A stretch of 64,000 bases of DNA from Hohaiivirga grylli (GCF_039655745.1 NZ_JBBYXI010000002.1:1-64000); one strand, 5' to 3'. Positions 9,955 to 18,721 are shown, counted from the first letter of the stretch. Translations and numbers: made by a program. Notes: generated by a model not told the origin, from the sequence alone.

Positions 9955-10030
9955 GGTATTGTTTTTAAATGATATTCAGTAAATCGTGTGTGGCTTTTAG
10001 GCTTTAGCCGGTGACGCACGCTAATATCTG

Positions 10031-10064
10031 AAAAGCCTGCTCCTTGTGTGGGGCAGGCTTTTTT
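10031..10064 (+). terminator. Intrinsic terminator of the NCS2 permease gene
   Basis: The stem AAAAGCCTGC / GCAGGCTTTT is followed by T residues, about 75 bases after the permease stop. Confidence 0.8.
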
Positions 10065-10227
10065 ATTAACACTGTCTGATAAAGGTTGGCGAAAAAACTA
10101 CTATTGTACTTGCGGTTACGGCGCATACCGTGACAATAATAACCTATAGTAGATGCTGCTGATTTAAGTTTTGGTAGTAAACTCTGTTTAAGAGCCTATA
10201 AAAGGGTTCACTTGAGGAGACGTACGC

Positions 10228-11034
10228 ATGTCAACGGCAGATTTGGTTGTCCAACAGTTGCCATACCTCCGGCGTTATGCCAGAGCCCTGACCGGCAACC
10301 AGACGGCAGGCGATGCCTATGTTGCGGCGACGCTTGAAGCTCTGGTCAATGAACCACGCATCATTCATGAGAATGATACCGCGCAGGTGAAAGTAGAGCT
10401 GTTTCAGGTTTTCACACGCATCTGGAATTCTCTGGCTGTTAATGGCCATAGTGAACTTGCAGAGCGTGGTATTCCTGCTGAAGCACGCATTGCACAGATC
10501 ACGCCACTTCCACGACAGGCTTTTCTGTTGTCATGCCTTGAAGGTTTTATGGAGCAGGATATTGCAACCATCCTTGCTCTCAGCAAGCAGGAAGTACGCC
10601 AGCTGGTTGATGAGGCGGGGCGCGAGCTTGCAGCTGATATGGCAACCGAGATTCTGATTATTGAAGATGAATCCGTTATTGCCATGGATCTTGAGCATCT
10701 GGTTGAAAGTCTCGGACACAGCGTTATCGGCGTTGCACGTACCAGAACAGAGGCCCTGAAGATTGTTGATCAAAAGCGCCCTGGGCTTATTCTTGCAGAT
10801 ATCCAGCTTGCCGATGGTTCTTCTGGCCTAGATGCTGTCAATGATATGCTGAAGACTTTTTCGGTTCCTGTTATATTCATTACAGCTTATCCAGAGCGCT
10901 TCCTGACAGGTGAGCGCCCTGAGCCAGCCTTCCTGATTGCCAAGCCATTCCAGCCGGTTAATGTGTCTGCTGTTATCAGTCAGGCTCTGTTCTTCCAGCA
11001 GGCAGCCAGACAGAAGAAGTCTGCTACTGCCTGA
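10228..11034 (+). CDS. phyR: PhyR, general stress response anti-anti-sigma regulator
   Basis: A 268-residue protein with the diagnostic PhyR layout. An N-terminal sigma-like domain (about 1-135, with YLRRYARALTGNQ and the helix-turn-helix-like QDIATILALSKQEV) is fused to a C-terminal receiver domain (about 139-258). The receiver keeps the acidic pocket IIEDE, the phosphoacceptor D191 in ILADIQLADG, the Thr/Ser position in FITAYPERFL and the conserved Lys in LIAKPF. In the known pathway, phosphorylated PhyR binds the anti-sigma factor NepR and frees the ECF sigma factor EcfG. Start: GAGGAG lies 8 bases before the ATG. No nepR, ecfG or PhyK-type kinase gene is beside it, which is unusual. A terminator follows. 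Confidence 0.95.
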   Translation: MSTADLVVQQLPYLRRYARALTGNQTAGDAYVAATLEALVNEPRIIHENDTAQVKVELFQVFTRIWNSLAVNGHSELAERGIPAEARIAQITPLPRQAFLLSCLEGFMEQDIATILALSKQEVRQLVDEAGRELAADMATEILIIEDESVIAMDLEHLVESLGHSVIGVARTRTEALKIVDQKRPGLILADIQLADGSSGLDAVNDMLKTFSVPVIFITAYPERFLTGERPEPAFLIAKPFQPVNVSAVISQALFFQQAARQKKSATA

Positions 11035-11056
11035 ATTTAAAAGACATTTCATGCTC

Positions 11057-11086
11057 AAAGCCGTCGGATTTTCTGACGGCTTTTTT
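11057..11086 (+). terminator. Intrinsic terminator of phyR
   Basis: The stem AAAGCCGTC / GACGGCTTT is followed by TTTTTT, 22 bases after the phyR stop. It separates phyR from the riboswitch transcript that follows. Confidence 0.85.
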
Positions 11087-11115
11087 ATTTGTCTGTTTGT
11101 ATTGATGTCTACCTA

Positions 11116-11146
11116 TTGACGTTTTTGTGGGTCGATATACTATATT
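11116..11146 (+). promoter_or_regulatory. Candidate promoter of the nrdHIEF riboswitch leader
   Basis: TTGACG at 11116-11121 is a good -35 element. A TACTAT hexamer 16 bases further on, inside an AT-rich stretch, could be the -10. It sits just upstream of the cobalamin riboswitch, where a promoter is required. The -10 assignment is a guess. Confidence 0.5.
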
Positions 11147-11149
11147 TTG

Positions 11150-11335
11150 TGTTCGAGGTTCTTTCGATTCGAAATCGGGAGCTAAGAGGGAATATGGTGC
11201 ATCTGCTTGCAGATAATGCCATAACTGCCCCCGCAACTGTGAACGGAGAGTTGTTATCCGCTTAAGCCACTGGGAAACCGGGAAGGCCGGATGATAGCAA
11301 AGACCCGTAAGTCAGGAGACCTGCCTTGAATGAAA
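11150..11335 (+). promoter_or_regulatory. Cobalamin (B12) riboswitch ahead of nrdHIEF
   Basis: The leader carries the conserved blocks of an adenosylcobalamin riboswitch in the right order: AGCTAAGAGGGAA followed by GGTGC, then TGCCCCCGCAACTGT, GCCACTGGGAAACCGGGAAGG, and the B12 box GTCAGGAGACCTGCC at 11311-11325. Downstream are candidate expression-platform stems: TGAATGAA / TTCATTCA, AGGTG / CACCT and CCCCGAA / TTCGGGG (about 11325-11430). The next gene is nrdH, so the element controls a B12-independent ribonucleotide reductase. When B12 is plentiful the leader should shut this operon off, which makes sense if the cell also has a B12-dependent class II enzyme. Confidence 0.95.
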
Positions 11336-11585
11336 CTGTCCACGGGCGGGGTGTCCGGTGCGCTGTTCATTCAGGTGTTGATCACCTTTGAACGCTCCCC
11401 GAATTTTCGCCTTTCTTTAACTTCGGGGTGAAGTCGTATGCATGTATCATTTCTATCTTTTCTGAGCTGATCTGAAAGGCTGCTTCAAGGCGGTCTGGTA
11501 ATATTAATCTCAGTCGACACCTTCATTAGCTGTCGAAACGGGTAGTCGTGTCTTCATGCCTTCATTCCCTTCCGGGAATACTAAA

Positions 11586-11807
11586 GTGACGATTACAATC
11601 TATTCAAAGCCTGCATGCGTACAGTGCACTGCAACAATCCGTGCTGTTGAACGTAAAGGGATCAATTATCAGGTCGTAGACATTTCTGAAGATGCAGATG
11701 CCTATGCCTATGTGCGCCAGCTTGGATATATGCAGGTCCCGGTTGTTGTTGCCGGACAGGATCATTGGGCTGGTTTCCAGCCAGACCGGATTGGGGCTCT
11801 CGCTTGA
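11586..11807 (+). CDS. nrdH: NrdH, glutaredoxin-like redoxin for class Ib ribonucleotide reductase
   Basis: A 73-residue protein. It has the redox motif CVQC near the N-terminus (after ITIYSKPA), the cis-proline region MQVPVVV, and the NrdH-type ending WAGFQPDRIGAL. NrdH is reduced by thioredoxin reductase and passes electrons to NrdE. I start it at the GTG at 11586 (VTITIYSKP) because NrdH proteins normally begin about five residues before the first strand. An in-frame ATG at 11556 would add ten residues without family support. It is the first gene of nrdHIEF, behind the cobalamin riboswitch; nrdI follows after 10 bases. Confidence 0.93.
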   Translation: MTITIYSKPACVQCTATIRAVERKGINYQVVDISEDADAYAYVRQLGYMQVPVVVAGQDHWAGFQPDRIGALA

Positions 11808-11817
11808 GGGGGCTGTG

Positions 11818-12216
11818 ATGGGTCTTATTGTCTATTTTTCTTCTTCAACGCGAAATACCGAGCGTTTTGTCGAGCGACTGGGTCTGCCTGCACAGCGTAT
11901 CCCTGTAAGCCCTGATGAGCCCATGCTCAAAGCCTCTGAACCCTATGTTCTTTTTGCCCCGACATATGCGGGTGGAGATGGGGAAGGGGCTGTTCACAAG
12001 CAGGTTATCCGTTTTCTGAATAATACGGAAAACCGGAGCCTGATCCGTGGGGTCATTTCATCGGGAAATACTAATTTTGGGAAGTACTACGCAGTTGCGG
12101 GAGATGTTGTCGCGGCCAAATGTAAGGTGCCGCTTCTCTATAGATTTGAGCTTCTGGGTACTGCCGAAGACGTCGTAAATGTCAGATCAGGATTGGAAAG
12201 ATTTTGGCTACAATAG
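11818..12216 (+). CDS. nrdI: NrdI, flavodoxin-like activator of the NrdF metallocofactor
   Basis: A 132-residue flavodoxin-like protein starting MGLIVYFSSSTRNTERFVERL, with the phosphate-binding SSSTRNT loop and the FMN loops PTYAGGDGEGAV and SSGNTNFGKYYAVAGD. NrdI supplies the oxidant that builds the Mn(III)2-tyrosyl radical cofactor in NrdF. The ATG at 11818 has GAGGGGG just upstream. The last 13 bases overlap the TTG start of nrdE, which suggests translational coupling. Confidence 0.93.
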   Translation: MGLIVYFSSSTRNTERFVERLGLPAQRIPVSPDEPMLKASEPYVLFAPTYAGGDGEGAVHKQVIRFLNNTENRSLIRGVISSGNTNFGKYYAVAGDVVAAKCKVPLLYRFELLGTAEDVVNVRSGLERFWLQ

Positions 12217-14360
12217 AATTAGAAAAGCCGCAGCAGGATGCGGAAGATAGCGCCTATGATTATCATGCGCTCAATGCCATGCTTAATCTCTATGGTGAGG
12301 ATGGCAGCATTCAGTTTGATAAGGATGTTCTGGCAGCGCGGCAGTTTTTTCTGCAGCATGTTAATCAGAATACCGTTTTCTTTCATAATCTGAAAGAGAA
12401 GATCGGTTATCTGGTTGAGAAGGGATATTATGAAGCTGAAGTTCTCGACCAGTATTCTTTCAACTTTGTAAAAAGCCTGTTTGAAGAAGCTTATGAACGT
12501 AAGTTCCGTTTTCCGACATTCCTGGGCGCTTTCAAATATTACACCAGTTACACGCTGAAAACCTTTGACGGAAAGCGTTATCTTGAACGTTATGAAGATC
12601 GGGTTTGTATGGTTGCTCTGGCCTTGGCTCAGGGAAATGAGGGACTTGCACGCTCTATCATGAATGAGGTGATCTCCGGGCGTTTTCAGCCTGCAACGCC
12701 AACGTTCCTCAATGCCGGCAAGAAACAAAGAGGTGAACTGGTTTCATGCTTCCTGCTTCGTATTGAAGACAACATGGAATCCATCGGCCGGTCAATCAAC
12801 TCCGCTCTACAGCTTTCCAAGCGTGGCGGTGGTGTTGCATTCATGCTGACAAATATTCGCGAAGCAGGGGCACCGATCAAGCAGATCGAAAACCAGTCTT
12901 CAGGTGTCCTCCCCATTATGAAGCTGCTGGAAGATGCTTTCTCATATGCAAACCAGCTTGGTGCGCGTCAGGGAGCCGGAGCTGTTTACCTGCATGCGCA
13001 TCACCCGGATATTATGCGTTTTCTCGATACAAAGCGTGAAAATGCTGATGAGAAGATACGTATCAAAACGTTGTCCCTTGGTGTCGTCGTTCCGGATATC
13101 ACGTTTGAACTCGCCAAGAACAATGAGGATATGTATCTGTTCTCGCCGTATGACGTAGAGCGGGTATATGGCGTGCCTTTCTCTGAGATTTCGATCAGTG
13201 AGAAATATCGTGAGATGGCGGATGATCCGCATATACGGAAGAAGAAAATCAAGGCCCGTGAGTTCTTTCAGGTTCTGGCCGAAATCCAGTTTGAATCCGG
13301 CTACCCTTACATCATGTTTGAAGACACGGTGAACCGCTCCAACCCGATTGAGGGGCGCGTTACAATGAGTAATCTCTGCTCGGAAATTCTTCAGGTCAAT
13401 GAGGCCTCAACCTATAATGCTGATCTTTCCTATCAGGATATGGGAAGTGATATCTCGTGTAATCTGGGATCGTTGAACATAGCCAAGGCCATGGATTCAT
13501 CTGATTTTGGCTTAACGGTTGAGACCTCAATCCGGGCGCTGACAGCTGTATCTGATATGAGCCATATCAGCTCGGTTCCTTCCATTGAAAAAGGCAATGA
13601 TGAATCTCATGCCATTGGTCTTGGGCAGATGAACCTGCACGGATATCTTGCTCGGGAGCGGATATTCTATGGCTCTGAGGAAGGTATCGATTTTACCAAT
13701 ATCTACTTCTATACGGTTGCTTACCACGCCATTCGGGCTTCAAACCTGATTGCTCGTGAGCGTGGTCAGACGTTCAAGGATTTTGAGAAATCAAAATATG
13801 CCTCTGGTGAGTTCTTCGACAAATATACGGAACAGGTTTGGGAACCATCAACGGAGCGTGTTCGTGAGCTTTTCGTGAATTCTGGAATAGCAATTCCAAC
13901 GCAGGAAGATTGGCGTAAACTTAAAGATGATGTTGTAAAATATGGTCTTTATAACCGTTATCTGCAGGCTGTTCCGCCAACTGGCTCAATCTCCTACATC
14001 AATCATGCCACATCATCCATTCATCCGATTGTCTCCAAAATTGAGATACGGAAAGAAGGTAAGATCGGGCGTGTCTATTACCCTGCGCCCTTCATGACGA
14101 ACGACAATCTTGAGTATTATCAGGATGCTTATGAGATTGGTCCGGAAAAGATCATTGATACCTATGCCGCTGCGACCCAACACGTCGATCAAGGGCTGTC
14201 TTTGACATTGTTCTTCCGTGATACGGCTACAACCCGTGATGTGAACCGTGCCCAGATCTATGCATGGAAAAAGGGCATCAAGACAATCTACTACATCCGC
14301 CTGCGCCAGATGGCACTGGAAGGCACCGAAGTACAGGGCTGCGTCTCCTGCAGTCTGTAA
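12204..14360 (+). CDS. nrdE: NrdE, class Ib ribonucleotide reductase alpha subunit
   Basis: A 718-residue catalytic subunit that reduces ribonucleoside diphosphates to deoxy forms. The active-site cysteines are visible in ELVSCFLL, NLCSEIL and SCNLGSLN. The finger loop and radical-transfer region lie around PPTGSISYINHATSSIHP. The C-terminus ends GCVSCSL, the swinging CxxC pair that NrdH reduces. The N-terminal ATP-cone of class Ia enzymes is absent, as in class Ib. The start is a TTG at 12204, inside the end of nrdI, with GGAAAG in front. nrdF follows 25 bases later. Confidence 0.95.
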   Translation: MATIELEKPQQDAEDSAYDYHALNAMLNLYGEDGSIQFDKDVLAARQFFLQHVNQNTVFFHNLKEKIGYLVEKGYYEAEVLDQYSFNFVKSLFEEAYERKFRFPTFLGAFKYYTSYTLKTFDGKRYLERYEDRVCMVALALAQGNEGLARSIMNEVISGRFQPATPTFLNAGKKQRGELVSCFLLRIEDNMESIGRSINSALQLSKRGGGVAFMLTNIREAGAPIKQIENQSSGVLPIMKLLEDAFSYANQLGARQGAGAVYLHAHHPDIMRFLDTKRENADEKIRIKTLSLGVVVPDITFELAKNNEDMYLFSPYDVERVYGVPFSEISISEKYREMADDPHIRKKKIKAREFFQVLAEIQFESGYPYIMFEDTVNRSNPIEGRVTMSNLCSEILQVNEASTYNADLSYQDMGSDISCNLGSLNIAKAMDSSDFGLTVETSIRALTAVSDMSHISSVPSIEKGNDESHAIGLGQMNLHGYLARERIFYGSEEGIDFTNIYFYTVAYHAIRASNLIARERGQTFKDFEKSKYASGEFFDKYTEQVWEPSTERVRELFVNSGIAIPTQEDWRKLKDDVVKYGLYNRYLQAVPPTGSISYINHATSSIHPIVSKIEIRKEGKIGRVYYPAPFMTNDNLEYYQDAYEIGPEKIIDTYAAATQHVDQGLSLTLFFRDTATTRDVNRAQIYAWKKGIKTIYYIRLRQMALEGTEVQGCVSCSL

Positions 14361-14385
14361 TGTTTATGAAATTCAGGATAAGAAA

Positions 14386-15363
14386 ATGAAAACACCTGTA
14401 AAGAAAACGGTATCAACAATCAGTGCCATTAACTGGAACCGGATTATTGATGATAAAGATCTGGAAGTTTGGAACCGGTTGACCGGCAACTTCTGGCTTC
14501 CGGAAAAAGTACCGCTTTCAAATGATATTCCGTCATGGGGAACATTGACCGCGGAAGAACAGCAACTGACAATTCGTGTGTTCACTGGTCTGACATTGCT
14601 CGATACCATCCAGAATACAGTTGGGGCTGTCAGCCTGATGGAAGATGCAGTGACACCACATGAAGAGGCGGTGCTCTCAAACATCAGCTTCATGGAAGCC
14701 GTTCATGCGCGTTCTTACTCATCAATCTTTTCAACATTGTGCCTGACACCGGATGTTGATGATGCCTATCGCTGGAGTGAAGAGAATGCGCACCTGCAAA
14801 AGAAGGCAGAGCTTATTCTTGAGCACTATCGTGGCAAGGATCCGTTAAAGCGCAAAATTGCCAGTGTGTTTCTTGAAAGCTTCCTGTTCTACTCGGGCTT
14901 CTATCTGCCCATGTACTGGTCAAGCCGAGCCAAACTGACCAATACGGCAGATCTTATTCGCCTCATCATCCGTGATGAAGCAGTGCACGGTTATTACATT
15001 GGCTACAAATTCCAGCGTGCCTTGGAAAAGCTCGGAGCAAAAGAACAGGAAGAATTAAAGGAATTTACCTTTGATCTTCTTCTTGAGCTTTATGATGTCG
15101 AGGCAAAATATACCGAGGAGCTTTATGATGGTGTGGGCTTGAGTGAAGACGTTAAAAAGTTTCTTCACTACAATGCAAACAAGGCTCTGATGAACTTGGG
15201 ATTTGAAGCATTGTTCCCGGCCAGTGTCACCAATGTGAACCCGGCTATCCTGTCTGCATTGTCACCAAATGCCGATGAGAACCATGACTTCTTCTCAGGT
15301 TCTGGTTCATCCTATGTAATCGGCACTGCTCTGGCGACAGAGGATGAAGACTGGGATTTCTAA
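14386..15363 (+). CDS. nrdF: NrdF, class Ib ribonucleotide reductase beta subunit
   Basis: A 325-residue radical-generating subunit. Ferritin-like helices carry the metal ligands: Asp in LTLLDTIQN, Glu and His in SFMEAVHARSYSSIF, Glu in FLESFLFYSGFY, and Glu/His in IIRDEAVHGYYIG. The tyrosyl-radical residue lies in the HARSYSSIF segment. Class Ib enzymes typically use a dimanganese cofactor assembled with NrdI. The ATG at 14386 has GGAT upstream; the frame is open further upstream but overlaps the end of nrdE and lacks family similarity there. It is the last gene of the operon and is followed by a convergent terminator. Confidence 0.95.
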   Translation: MKTPVKKTVSTISAINWNRIIDDKDLEVWNRLTGNFWLPEKVPLSNDIPSWGTLTAEEQQLTIRVFTGLTLLDTIQNTVGAVSLMEDAVTPHEEAVLSNISFMEAVHARSYSSIFSTLCLTPDVDDAYRWSEENAHLQKKAELILEHYRGKDPLKRKIASVFLESFLFYSGFYLPMYWSSRAKLTNTADLIRLIIRDEAVHGYYIGYKFQRALEKLGAKEQEELKEFTFDLLLELYDVEAKYTEELYDGVGLSEDVKKFLHYNANKALMNLGFEALFPASVTNVNPAILSALSPNADENHDFFSGSGSSYVIGTALATEDEDWDF

Positions 15364-15373
15364 GTGATATAAG

Positions 15374-15400
15374 AGAGTGGCATACTCGTTATGCCACTCT
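15374..15400. terminator. Hairpin between convergent nrdF and ClC genes
   Basis: A perfect 10-bp stem AGAGTGGCAT / ATGCCACTCT with a 7-nt loop lies between the stops of nrdF (+) and the ClC channel gene (-). There is no long T-tract, so its strength is uncertain; its position suggests shared termination. Confidence 0.6.
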
Positions 15401-17184
15401 TAACCGGCAAAGATTTCCTTCTGCCGTTCTTCCAGCTGTTGCTGGTACATTTTCAAAGCGTATTCTTCCGAGATTATCCCGAGCACGCGACGGTGTTCTT
15501 CAGTGTCCACCACAACCAGTATTTCGGTTGTGAGGCGTTCAAATTTTGGCATGACGCGGCTTAAAGATTCATGCGCTCCAATATAGGCGCTGGCATTTGT
15601 CAAAATATCACTGACATATTGTTCTGCGCCGCCTTCCTCTCTTGAACGGGCATGGGCCAGAGCAACGTCAATAATTCCAGAGAAGGCCTGTTCCTGATCA
15701 ATCCCGATAACATAACGGGCAGAGGCTAGCGGAAACTGCTCGCAGAATTCGGCAATCGTTTGATCACTGCGCGCAACTGGCGGGCCACGACGCATGAGTT
15801 CCTGTGCTGATGTTTTATAGAGCCAGCCAATATCCTGCCCACCGAGTATCGCTTCACCACGTAAATGAAAACGCCATGTTGCGAAGGAGTAACCGAAGAT
15901 ACGGCGCACTGTCAGCATCGCTGCAATCACACCTATCATTGACGGGACAAGTGCACTCATCTGGCCGCTCATACCAACAGCCAGAGCAACCATTGTCATG
16001 GGTGCACCAACCACAGCAGCAGCAAAGCTTGCCATTCCAATAAGGGTATAGAGGCCGAAATCAGCATCAGACAAAACGCCTGCCCAGGTTCCGATCTGTG
16101 TAAAGGCGGCGCCTGCTAAGACACCTAAAAACAGTGATGCGGAAAACAGGCCACCACGAAAACCCGCGCCGATTGAAACCGCGCAGGCAATAATTTTAAG
16201 AAGCAAAACAGCCAGAATAATGGTCAGGGCAGGTGGGGTGCTCAGAATGATTTCCATACCACCATGGCCGGATGCCAGAATATTGGGACTGACGAGCGCA
16301 AATGTTGCCACAACCAGACCACCCAGCATTGGCCGCGACCAGATGGGAAAGTTGCTGGAGCGGAAGAATGATTCAATGCGCGTAACGCCACGCATGAGGA
16401 GAACAGCGAGCAGGGCAGACAAGACACCAAGAAAAATAATCCAGAACAGATTTGAAGACTGAATGGAAGGCAATGACTCAATAGGGAAACGATAGCCGTG
16501 ACCTGCCAGAAGGCTTGCTGCAAAAACACCGCATATGGCAGCGGTCGTGATCGGAGCAAGGGTTGCAACGGTATAGCTGCCGATGATCAACTCGAAGCCA
16601 TATGCGGCCCCTGCAAATGTTGAATCAAAGGCTCCTGCTATGGCACCCGCTGCTCCTGCACCAACCAGCATGCGTATGTCATTTCGACGGCGGTGAAGAA
16701 ATATGCCGATCTTTGAACCGAGTGCCCCACCAGCCTGTGAGAAACCACCTTCAAGCCCGACAGATGCACCAACACCATCTGACATAATGCTCTGGAACAT
16801 AACAAAGAGGCTGTCTCTGAAAGACATGCGCCCTCCGTGGAGGGCATTGGCTTCGACAGGGTCAACGATGTCGCCCGTTTTGCGCCACCAGCGCCACAGG
16901 GCCGTACTGATACCAACCAGCAGGCCTCCTAATATAAGGACAAGGAAGGTGCGTTTGATATCCAGTTCTGTTGCTGAACTGAGGCGCGTATTATGTTCGA
17001 CGCCTAAGAGTATCTCATGTAAATACTGAGTGATTGCGCCCATCAGTGACGCAATGCTGCCGCCAAGAAAGCCCGCAATCCCAGCCGCAAATATCAGCAG
17101 CAGTCGACTTTCGCGTAAGATCGTCCGGTATGACGCCCGCGACTTGGCTAGAAAGCGCACAATTTTATTATCAAGGCGTGGCAT
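15400..17184 (-). CDS. ClC-family chloride channel/antiporter with C-terminal CBS domains
   Basis: A 594-residue protein with a ClC membrane core (about residues 25-440) followed by a CBS-pair region (about 455-590, with MRRGPPVARSDQTIAEF and LTTEILVVVDTEEHRRVLGIISEEYAL). The gating-glutamate loop reads SVGLEGGFSQAG; the Glu of the usual GxEGP motif is kept but the Pro is Gly. The late chloride-binding loop reads FRGGLFSASLF, where the usual Pro is Ser. Channel versus H+/Cl- exchanger cannot be decided by eye. It stands alone, convergent with nrdF. Confidence 0.9.
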   Translation of the reverse strand: MPRLDNKIVRFLAKSRASYRTILRESRLLLIFAAGIAGFLGGSIASLMGAITQYLHEILLGVEHNTRLSSATELDIKRTFLVLILGGLLVGISTALWRWWRKTGDIVDPVEANALHGGRMSFRDSLFVMFQSIMSDGVGASVGLEGGFSQAGGALGSKIGIFLHRRRNDIRMLVGAGAAGAIAGAFDSTFAGAAYGFELIIGSYTVATLAPITTAAICGVFAASLLAGHGYRFPIESLPSIQSSNLFWIIFLGVLSALLAVLLMRGVTRIESFFRSSNFPIWSRPMLGGLVVATFALVSPNILASGHGGMEIILSTPPALTIILAVLLLKIIACAVSIGAGFRGGLFSASLFLGVLAGAAFTQIGTWAGVLSDADFGLYTLIGMASFAAAVVGAPMTMVALAVGMSGQMSALVPSMIGVIAAMLTVRRIFGYSFATWRFHLRGEAILGGQDIGWLYKTSAQELMRRGPPVARSDQTIAEFCEQFPLASARYVIGIDQEQAFSGIIDVALAHARSREEGGAEQYVSDILTNASAYIGAHESLSRVMPKFERLTTEILVVVDTEEHRRVLGIISEEYALKMYQQQLEERQKEIFAG

Positions 17185-17349
17185 ATTTTCGATCAGCTAT
17201 CGTGGCGAACTCAGTTTAACTTCGTTGTATTATGGCAGGCTTAGTACAACTGATAGGTTAACAATAGTACGATAAGCCTATCGCGTGACATATGTATACG
17301 TTTTACATATTATGCATTCGTTGAATTCAGGCGCTAAAAGGAGCGGAAA

Positions 17350-17841
17350 ATGCCGGGTAGTTGGCGGTTAATGCGTAACAGTGACATGCAGGATGTCAGC
17401 CGTATTGCAGCTATCGTTCACCCTGATTTTCCTGAGGATGATGCAATATTCGCCGAGCGTCTGGAGCTGGCCCCGGAGGGATGCTTTATTCTTGAACTCG
17501 AGGGCGAGGCTTGTGGTTATATGTTCAGCCATCCATGGCTTGATTCAGATATTCCACCGCTGAATACTTTGCTGGGAAAGTTGCCAGCATCTCCGCAAAC
17601 TTGGTATTTGCATGATATCGCCCTGATGCCTCAGGCGCGATCCCGCGGACAGACGTCACCTATTATTCGCCATTTATTCAGCATAGGGCAGGCTGCTGAT
17701 CTGCCCACAGTCTCACTGGTTGCCGTCAATGGATCGCAAGGCTTTTGGCAGCATATGGGTTTTGAAGATGTTAGTTCTGAGAAGCTTAAAGAAAAGCTTC
17801 TCAGTTATGATGATGCCGCGCGTTATATGGTGCATCGCTAA
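17350..17841 (+). CDS. GNAT-family N-acetyltransferase
   Basis: A 163-residue protein of GNAT fold. It starts with the first strand WRLMRNSDMQDVSRIAAIVHP, has the core strand FILELEGEACGYMFS, the acetyl-CoA region YLHDIALMPQARSRGQTSPIIRHLF (motif A, here RSRGQ) and the last strand/helix VAVNGSQGFWQHMGFE. Family members transfer an acetyl group from acetyl-CoA to an amine; the acceptor is unknown. AAAGGAG precedes the ATG at good spacing. It is convergent with the next gene, 2 bases away. Confidence 0.85.
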   Translation: MPGSWRLMRNSDMQDVSRIAAIVHPDFPEDDAIFAERLELAPEGCFILELEGEACGYMFSHPWLDSDIPPLNTLLGKLPASPQTWYLHDIALMPQARSRGQTSPIIRHLFSIGQAADLPTVSLVAVNGSQGFWQHMGFEDVSSEKLKEKLLSYDDAARYMVHR

Positions 17842-17843
17842 TT

Positions 17844-18182
17844 TTAAAGTGATGCCAGCTGTTGCAGGTGAGCGCTCATGTCAGATGAGGCACCTGCGGC
17901 ATTGATAGTATCAAAGTAATCATGCCAACCAGTTGCGGCGATGCCCGCAAGCAAACTGTCAGCAGCTTCTTCATTGGGAAATTTCCAGAAAGCATAGAAT
18001 TGCTGCGGTGCGGGATGAAGTTTATTCGATGCTACTTCACCAAAGGCAATTGGCTCTATACCAAAATCTGCAAGCTGCTGCATACCTGCGCCAATAGTTG
18101 CAAAGAACTGCTGGCGTTGCTGAGCTGACAGGGCAAGCCAGGCTGGTTTGGGGCTATAGAGCTCACTTAAGTAATAAGACAT
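17844..18182 (-). CDS. Small uncharacterised protein co-transcribed with a MarR regulator
   Basis: A 112-residue soluble protein starting MSYYLSELYSPKPAWLALS, with FYAFWKFPNEEAADSLLAGI and a Trp/His-containing GWHDYFDTINAAG. It looks like a small ferredoxin-fold (dimeric alpha/beta barrel) stress-type protein, DUF6616-like by memory; no catalytic motif is evident. It lies 22 bases downstream of the MarR gene on the same strand, so the regulator probably controls it. Confidence 0.75.
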   Translation of the reverse strand: MSYYLSELYSPKPAWLALSAQQRQQFFATIGAGMQQLADFGIEPIAFGEVASNKLHPAPQQFYAFWKFPNEEAADSLLAGIAATGWHDYFDTINAAGASSDMSAHLQQLASL

Positions 18183-18204
18183 GATTTCCTCTTGGATTTG
18201 TGTG

Positions 18205-18696
18205 TCAGACTGTTTTGCCGCTATCCGTTTTCAGCCAGATACGATGAAGCAACTGGCTGAGAAGGGCTTTTTCCTCTTCGTCAAAACTACTGAGCAGATT
18301 TGAAATCCAGCTTGTGTGTTCATCAAACAGACGGTTTGCCAGCATCCATCCCTCAGGTGTGAGGTGAATAGTCACCATGCGTCTGTCATGGCCGGCATGA
18401 GTGCGTGTAATCAGAGACATTTTCTCAAGGCCATCGAGTAAGCCTGTGACTGTTGCTCTTGTTACGCCTGCCTGCTCCGCTATTTCAAAAGGCTGAAGGC
18501 CATTTTTAGATTTTTGGAGAAGGAAGAGCACAATGAAGCGTCCTTCAGAAAGATCATATTTGCTCAAACGTGTGGCGCAATCTCTGTCAATTGCCGATGC
18601 CAGAGAGAGAACCTCGAAACAAAGCCGAATATTATCTGCCTCTTCAGATAATGGCAGTGCTTCAAGCAGCGCTTTATGTTTCTGTTCTATATTCAT
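18205..18696 (-). CDS. MarR-family transcriptional regulator
   Basis: About 163 residues with the MarR winged-helix core: recognition region PFEIAEQAGVTRATVTGLLDGLEKMSLI, then the wing THAGHDRRMVTIHLTPEG. Flanking dimerisation helices are present. An in-frame ATG four codons upstream (18708) is possible. I prefer the inner start because a near-perfect palindrome at 18701-18721 would then lie just upstream as an operator. The gene is divergent from fabI and precedes a small gene of unknown function in its operon. The ligand is not predictable. Confidence 0.9.
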   Translation of the reverse strand: MNIEQKHKALLEALPLSEEADNIRLCFEVLSLASAIDRDCATRLSKYDLSEGRFIVLFLLQKSKNGLQPFEIAEQAGVTRATVTGLLDGLEKMSLITRTHAGHDRRMVTIHLTPEGWMLANRLFDEHTSWISNLLSSFDEEEKALLSQLLHRIWLKTDSGKTV

Positions 18697-18700
18697 AATA

Positions 18701-18721
18701 GGCGCCATATAATATGGTGCC
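18701..18721. promoter_or_regulatory. Candidate MarR operator (palindrome)
   Basis: The half-sites GGCGCCATA and TATGGTGCC flank a TAA centre, with one mismatch across the dyad. The palindrome overlaps the 5' end of the marR-like gene and faces the fabI promoter region. Autoregulation by the adjacent MarR protein is inferred from position and size. Confidence 0.55.

Noticed and set aside
10065..10227. A nepR gene upstream of phyR
   Set aside because: The gap was read for a short helical anti-sigma ORF on both strands and none was convincing.
12219..12728. A 169-codon open frame antisense to nrdE
   Set aside because: It is a shadow of the conserved nrdE coding sequence without its own start signal or family features.
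14248..14385. Longer N-terminus for nrdF starting inside nrdE
   Set aside because: The extra residues are an out-of-frame reading of the nrdE C-terminus; the ATG at 14386 has a ribosome site and fits the family start.
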